Assembly: GCF_004403065.1 (NCBI RefSeq)
Contig: NZ_SOHA01000034.1
Coordinates: 62,001 to 126,000, forward strand
DNA length: 64,000 nt
Source of the DNA: Cryobacterium cryoconiti
GTDB taxonomy: Bacteria; Actinomycetota; Actinomycetes; Actinomycetales; Microbacteriaceae
Direction: 5' to 3'
Both the position numbers and the translations under genes were made by a program. The notes beneath the pieces are model-generated. The model was not told the origin of the DNA, made no database searches, and saw only the letters and a list, made by a program, of their open reading frames with translations. Shown here piece after piece: positions 60,869 through 64,000 of the stretch (position 1 is the stretch's first letter; each line of letters starts with the position of its first letter).

Positions 60869-62520
60869 TCCATGCCCTCCGCCACTTTGCGTCCCCCGGC
60901 CAGCTCGATGAACCGCTCCTCGAGCGTCTTCTCGCCTCTGACCTCGTCGATGGTGCCGGACGCCAGCACGGCGCCCTGCACAATGATGGCCACATGGTCG
61001 CAGACGCGCTGGATCAGGTCCATACCGTGGCTGGACAGCACCACGGTTCCGCCGCTGGCGACGTATTTCTGCAGGATCTCCGTGACGTTGACGGCGGAAA
61101 CCGGGTCGACGGACTCGAACGGCTCATCGAGCACGAGCAGGCGGGGTGAGTGGATCATGGCGCAGGCAAGCGCGATCTTCTTCGTCATACCGGCGGAATA
61201 GTCGGCCACAAGACGGTTGAGCGCGTCCTCCAGGCCGAAGGCGGTGGCCAGGTCGGCCGACCGCTGGCGCACCGTGACATCGTCGAGGCCGCGAAGCACA
61301 CCGGAGTAGTAGAGCAGCTGGGCGCCGGTCAGGCGGTCGAAGAGCCGCAGACGGTCGGGCAGAACCCCGATGACGCGTTTGGCCGACATGGGGCTGCCCC
61401 AGACGTCGATTCCGTTCACAGTGACGCTGCCGGCGTCCGGCCGGAGCAGCCCCGTGACCATGGAGAGCGTCGTGGTCTTGCCGGCACCGTTCGGCCCGAC
61501 GATCCCGAAGAACGATCCGGCGCGAACCTCGAGGTCGATCCCCGAGACCGCCACGGTATGTCCGAAGCTCTTCTGCAGTCCGCTGACGGAGAGAACCACG
61601 GGCGCCTCCGGATCCGGCGTCGCCGCCACCGGCACCGGGGTGCGCTTGCGCGGCACGCGTTTCCCCGCGGGACGTTTCGCCGACACCTCGGCGACGGATG
61701 CGACATACTCGTCCGACTCGTCAGGCTCGTCCGCTTCGTCAGGCTCGTCTGACTGGACAGGCTCGTCCGCTTCGTCAGGCTCGTCTGACTGGACAGGCTC
61801 GACACTCTCGCCAGACCCGACGTTCTCGTCGGACTCGACGTTCTCGTCGGACTCGACGGCCGCGTCAGCCTCGACGGCCGCGTCACTTTCGACCGGCTCT
61901 GCCGCCACGGTCACGTCGATCTCCGGCCCGACCGGGGCGTCCACTGTGGGGAGGGACGGAGCGCCTGCCTCCGGAACGAGCGGAATCTCGTTCTCCGGCG
62001 GCGCCGGAGCAGGAGACACCGGATCGGCAGGGACTGCCGTGGGTTCGGGGGCGACCGGAGTGAGCGCCGCCGCGGCAGCGGCAAGGGCCGCCGCGCGCTT
62101 CGCCGCAGCACGGGCCGCACTGGCCTTCGCCGCGGTCGCCCGGGCCGCGCCGGTCTTGGCGGTGGAATCCGACTTCGCTGTGGCTGTGCGCGCAGCCGTT
62201 GCCCGGGCCGCGGTCGCGCCGGCCGGAACGGACTTCGACGTACCGGCGCTTTTCGTCGGTGCAGTTGCTTCGCCGTCCGGCGTGACAACCGGCGTCTTCG
62301 TGGGCGTCGGTGTGGCAGCGGGCTTACGCGGTGCGGTTGTTCGGGCTGTGGTCGTTCGGGGGGTAGCCGCGGGGCGAGCCGACGGCTTGCGGACCGGGGC
62401 CTTACGCACCGGCGCTGTGCGCACCTCGGCCGGTGCCGATGCCTGTTTTTCTGCGGATTCTGGCGCGGTCGCAGCCGCCAGCTTCTTGTCGGGCTCTGAT
62501 TTCGGGGGCTCGGGAGTCAC
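60844..62520 (-). CDS. ABC ATPase with a long basic/acidic N-terminal extension
   Basis: Residues about 320-545 form a normal ABC ATPase (VGPNGAGKTTT near 355, YSAGMTKK signature near 450, LLVLDEPFESVDP near 472, SSHGMDL). Residues 1-310 are extra: a Lys/Arg/Ala/Pro-rich histone-H1-like part (about 20-150, with RATAAKASAARAAAKRA), a Pro-rich linker, then an acidic repeat region (about 205-280) with SDENVESDENV and QSDEPDEADEP repeats. The signature has SAGM rather than SGGQ. The permease overlaps its 3' end. Confidence 0.85.
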   Translation of the reverse strand: MTPEPPKSEPDKKLAAATAPESAEKQASAPAEVRTAPVRKAPVRKPSARPAATPRTTTARTTAPRKPAATPTPTKTPVVTPDGEATAPTKSAGTSKSVPAGATAARATAARTATAKSDSTAKTGAARATAAKASAARAAAKRAAALAAAAAALTPVAPEPTAVPADPVSPAPAPPENEIPLVPEAGAPSLPTVDAPVGPEIDVTVAAEPVESDAAVEADAAVESDENVESDENVGSGESVEPVQSDEPDEADEPVQSDEPDEADEPDESDEYVASVAEVSAKRPAGKRVPRKRTPVPVAATPDPEAPVVLSVSGLQKSFGHTVAVSGIDLEVRAGSFFGIVGPNGAGKTTTLSMVTGLLRPDAGSVTVNGIDVWGSPMSAKRVIGVLPDRLRLFDRLTGAQLLYYSGVLRGLDDVTVRQRSADLATAFGLEDALNRLVADYSAGMTKKIALACAMIHSPRLLVLDEPFESVDPVSAVNVTEILQKYVASGGTVVLSSHGMDLIQRVCDHVAIIVQGAVLASGTIDEVRGEKTLEERFIELAGGRKVAEGMEWLHSFSD

Positions 62521-62670
62521 CTCGCTAACCTACCAAGGACCGTCTGACATCGCAGAGGTCGGGGGTCATCCGCGCACACATTTCTTCGGGGTCCGGCCAC
62601 GGCCAGAGGGTCACGAAAACGACACGGAAGGGTTGCGCCCCTTCCCTCCTTTGGAAGCCGTAGGGTACTC

Positions 62671-62699
62671 TGGAGTTGGCATAACGGTGTGTCTATACA
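62671..62699 (+). promoter_or_regulatory. Candidate promoter of the surface-polysaccharide genes
   Basis: TGGAGT, 17 bases and TATACA lie in the AT-rich 261-base gap between divergent genes. A small hairpin (ACGAG-TTTT-CTCGT, 62739-62752) follows in the leader, 30 bases before the next start. Boxes are a modest match. Confidence 0.4.
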
Positions 62700-62781
62700 T
62701 GAACTTAGAAGTGAACCTTAGACAAACTCGGTACGAACACGAGTTTTCTCGTTCACTCGAATTCTTTTTGAGGAGACAATC

Positions 62782-63474
62782 GTGACCACCCAGGTAGTCA
62801 TTTTGGCAGCGGGCATGGGCAGCAGACTGGGCCGTTCGCTGCCGAAGCCGCTCACAGAGCTCAACGACGGTCGAACGATCATGCAGCAGCAGTTCGACAA
62901 CATTGCCCACGCCTTCGGCAAGAAGGCGAAGGTCACCATCGTCGTCGGTTACAAGCTCGAGCACATCATCGAGGCCTTTCCGCAGGCATCCTTTGTTTAT
63001 AACGAAGAGTATGACCAGACCAACACGTCGAAGAGCCTGATGCGCGCCCTTCAGGCATCCACCACCGGCGGCGTTCTGTGGATGAACGGCGACGTCGTCT
63101 TCGACCCGGCCATCCTCGACCGCGCCGCGGCAATGGTCGCCCGTGACCAGTCCTTCGTGACCGTGAACACCTCCAAGGTGTCCGACGAAGAGGTCAAGTA
63201 CACGACCAGCGCCGAGGGCTACATCAAGGAACTCTCCAAGACCGTCACGGGCGGCCTCGGTGAGGCCGTGGGCATCAACTACATTTCCAGCTCGTACAAG
63301 GCCGTGCTGCTGCACCACCTCACCAAGGTTGCTGACCAGGACTACTTCGAACGCGGCATCGAGCTCGCGATCGAGAAGAACAACCTTCTGGTCGAACCTC
63401 TCGACATCTCCGATTTCTACGCGGTCGAGGTCGACTTCGCCGAAGATCTCGAGCGGGCTAACCTCTTCGTCTAG
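62782..63474 (+). CDS. LicC-like nucleotidyltransferase (sugar- or choline-phosphate type)
   Basis: The 230-residue protein has an NTP-transferase fold: VVILAAGMGSRLGRSLPKPL (residues 5-24, nucleotide-binding), SFVYNEEYDQTNTSKSL (near 68-84), and GGVLWMNGDVVFD (near 94-106, metal Asp). GAGGAG lies upstream of the GTG. The NTSKSL motif resembles LicC phosphocholine cytidylyltransferases; a CDP-ribitol or similar synthase is possible. Next to a TagG/Wzm-type permease, it likely supplies a precursor for a wall polymer. Confidence 0.82.
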   Translation: MTTQVVILAAGMGSRLGRSLPKPLTELNDGRTIMQQQFDNIAHAFGKKAKVTIVVGYKLEHIIEAFPQASFVYNEEYDQTNTSKSLMRALQASTTGGVLWMNGDVVFDPAILDRAAAMVARDQSFVTVNTSKVSDEEVKYTTSAEGYIKELSKTVTGGLGEAVGINYISSSYKAVLLHHLTKVADQDYFERGIELAIEKNNLLVEPLDISDFYAVEVDFAEDLERANLFV

Positions 63475-63484
63475 CGGTGCCTTT

Positions 63485-63511
63485 CGTAGGGCGCGTGTTG
63501 CGCCCCTACGA
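63485..63511. repeat. Hairpin between the nucleotidyltransferase and permease genes
   Basis: CGTAGGG-CGC and GCG-CCCCTACG arms around a short loop in the 45-base gap. The hairpin ends nine bases before the permease GTG and could affect read-through or translation. Confidence 0.5.
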
Positions 63512-63519
63512 TAGAGCGC

Positions 63520-64000
63520 GTGAGTAGTTACGCGGAAGTGCGCCCTGAGCAGCGCACATCGTTCGCCCGGTATCGGCATTCCCTCTGGTTGCTCACACAG
63601 CGGGACCTTCGGGTGCGCTACTCGACGTCGCTGCTCGGCTACTTCTGGTCGATCCTCGACCCGCTGGTGATGGCGGGGATCTACTGGTTCGTCTTCACCC
63701 AGGTTTTCCAGCGCACCGTCGGCCACGAACCGTACATCGTCTTTCTGCTCTCGGCGCTGCTGCCGTGGATGTGGTTCAACGGCACCGTGTCCGATTGCAC
63801 CCGCGCGTTCCTGCGCGAGGCGAAGCTGATTCGGTCCACGCGCATCCCCCGAACGATCTGGGTGAACCGGCTCGTGTTGTCCAAGGGCATCGAGTTCGTG
63901 GCCTCCATCCCGGTGCTGTTGCTGTTCGCGACTGTCGCCGGCGCCGAGCTGAGCGGGTGGGTGGTGCTCTTCCCCCTTGCGATCCTGATCCAGACCATCC
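63520..64000 (+). CDS. Polysaccharide ABC exporter permease (TagG/Wzm type), 3' end outside the window
   Basis: From GTG (MSSYAEVRPEQRTSF) the frame is open to the right edge, giving at least 160 residues. It has ABC-2 O-antigen/teichoic-acid permease features: a cytosolic N-terminus, WLLTQRDLRVRYSTSLLGYF (near 24-43; the RDLRxRYxxSxLG motif), then a helix LDPLVMAGIYWFVFTQVF, and VFLLSALLPWMWF. It follows the nucleotidyltransferase by 45 bases and should be paired with an ATPase downstream. Confidence 0.9.
   Translation, partial: MSSYAEVRPEQRTSFARYRHSLWLLTQRDLRVRYSTSLLGYFWSILDPLVMAGIYWFVFTQVFQRTVGHEPYIVFLLSALLPWMWFNGTVSDCTRAFLREAKLIRSTRIPRTIWVNRLVLSKGIEFVASIPVLLLFATVAGAELSGWVVLFPLAILIQTI

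Overview
This window comes from a high-GC actinobacterium, most likely a member of the Microbacteriaceae (Cryobacterium/Leifsonia-like). The reasons are the strong G/C third-position bias, frequent GTG starts, a release factor 2 gene with no frameshift site, a tmRNA tag ending in ALAA, a deazaflavin (F420)-type nitroreductase, DUF3039 and DUF222-HNH proteins, and an actinobacterial Tad pilus locus. No prophage, plasmid, insertion sequence or CRISPR array was found. Most of the window is chromosomal core or near-core sequence with two small repeat-rich accessory islands.

Layout. 1-1.1 kb: PspA/IM30 with an upstream partner that runs off the left edge. 1.2-6.7 kb: a TetR-controlled exporter operon (TetR, MMPL pump, YhgE/Pip protein); the MMPL pump carries a C-terminal ABC-ATPase-like domain that appears to have lost its catalytic residues. 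6.7-10.5 kb: two small hypothetical genes, then a DUF222-HNH nuclease gene flanked on both sides by arrays of one short repeat in opposite orientations, and a YdeI-like protein with a hexanucleotide-encoded tail. 10.5-12.5 kb: biotin ECF transporter bioYMN. 12.6-17.2 kb: alpha/beta hydrolase, flavodoxin-like protein, and a glycine betaine ABC importer (proVWX order). 17.5-22 kb: a tightly coupled operon of a processive GT2 glucan synthase, a membrane-fusion-like protein and a GH81 endo-beta-1,3-glucanase, probably an exopolysaccharide system. 22.3-26.3 kb: DctA dicarboxylate symporter with a divergent CitA/DcuS-type two-component system.

26.3-29.3 kb: DinB-like protein, a second, closely related DUF222-HNH cassette, a broken acyltransferase and tRNA-Lys(CTT). 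29.4-34.4 kb: HisN-like phosphatase, a septum-formation-domain lipoprotein, an NsrR-like repressor with a clear operator in front of flavohaemoglobin hmp, and a SulP transporter. 34.4-39.2 kb: a membrane-protein remnant, ssrA, smpB, ftsX, ftsE and prfB, the trans-translation and cell-division core. 39.3-42.7 kb: MFS transporter, F420-type reductase, pentapeptide-repeat protein, EamA transporter. 42.8-47.5 kb: Tad/Flp pilus locus (tadA, tadB, tadC, a 58-residue Flp-like protein, two TadE-like proteins and a frameshifted TadG-like gene).

47.8-51.1 kb: 3-hydroxybutyrate dehydrogenase and an MHS-family transporter with a divergent LysR regulator. 51.1-53.7 kb: tRNA-Leu(TAG) abutting two DedA genes, then a CDF metal exporter that overlaps the second DedA gene tail to tail. 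53.8-57.4 kb: rdgB-rph-murI and a beta-ketoacyl-ACP synthase. 57.5-59.1 kb: nicotinate phosphoribosyltransferase and DUF3039. 59.3-62.5 kb: a two-gene ABC exporter whose ATPase has a long histone-H1-like and acidic N-terminal extension. 62.8 kb to the right edge: the start of a surface-polysaccharide locus (LicC-like nucleotidyltransferase and a TagG/Wzm-type permease cut by the window end).

The best candidates for undescribed biology are the DUF222-HNH/inverted-repeat cassettes, the MMPL pump fused to a pseudo-ABC domain, and the GT2-MFP-GH81 glucan operon.
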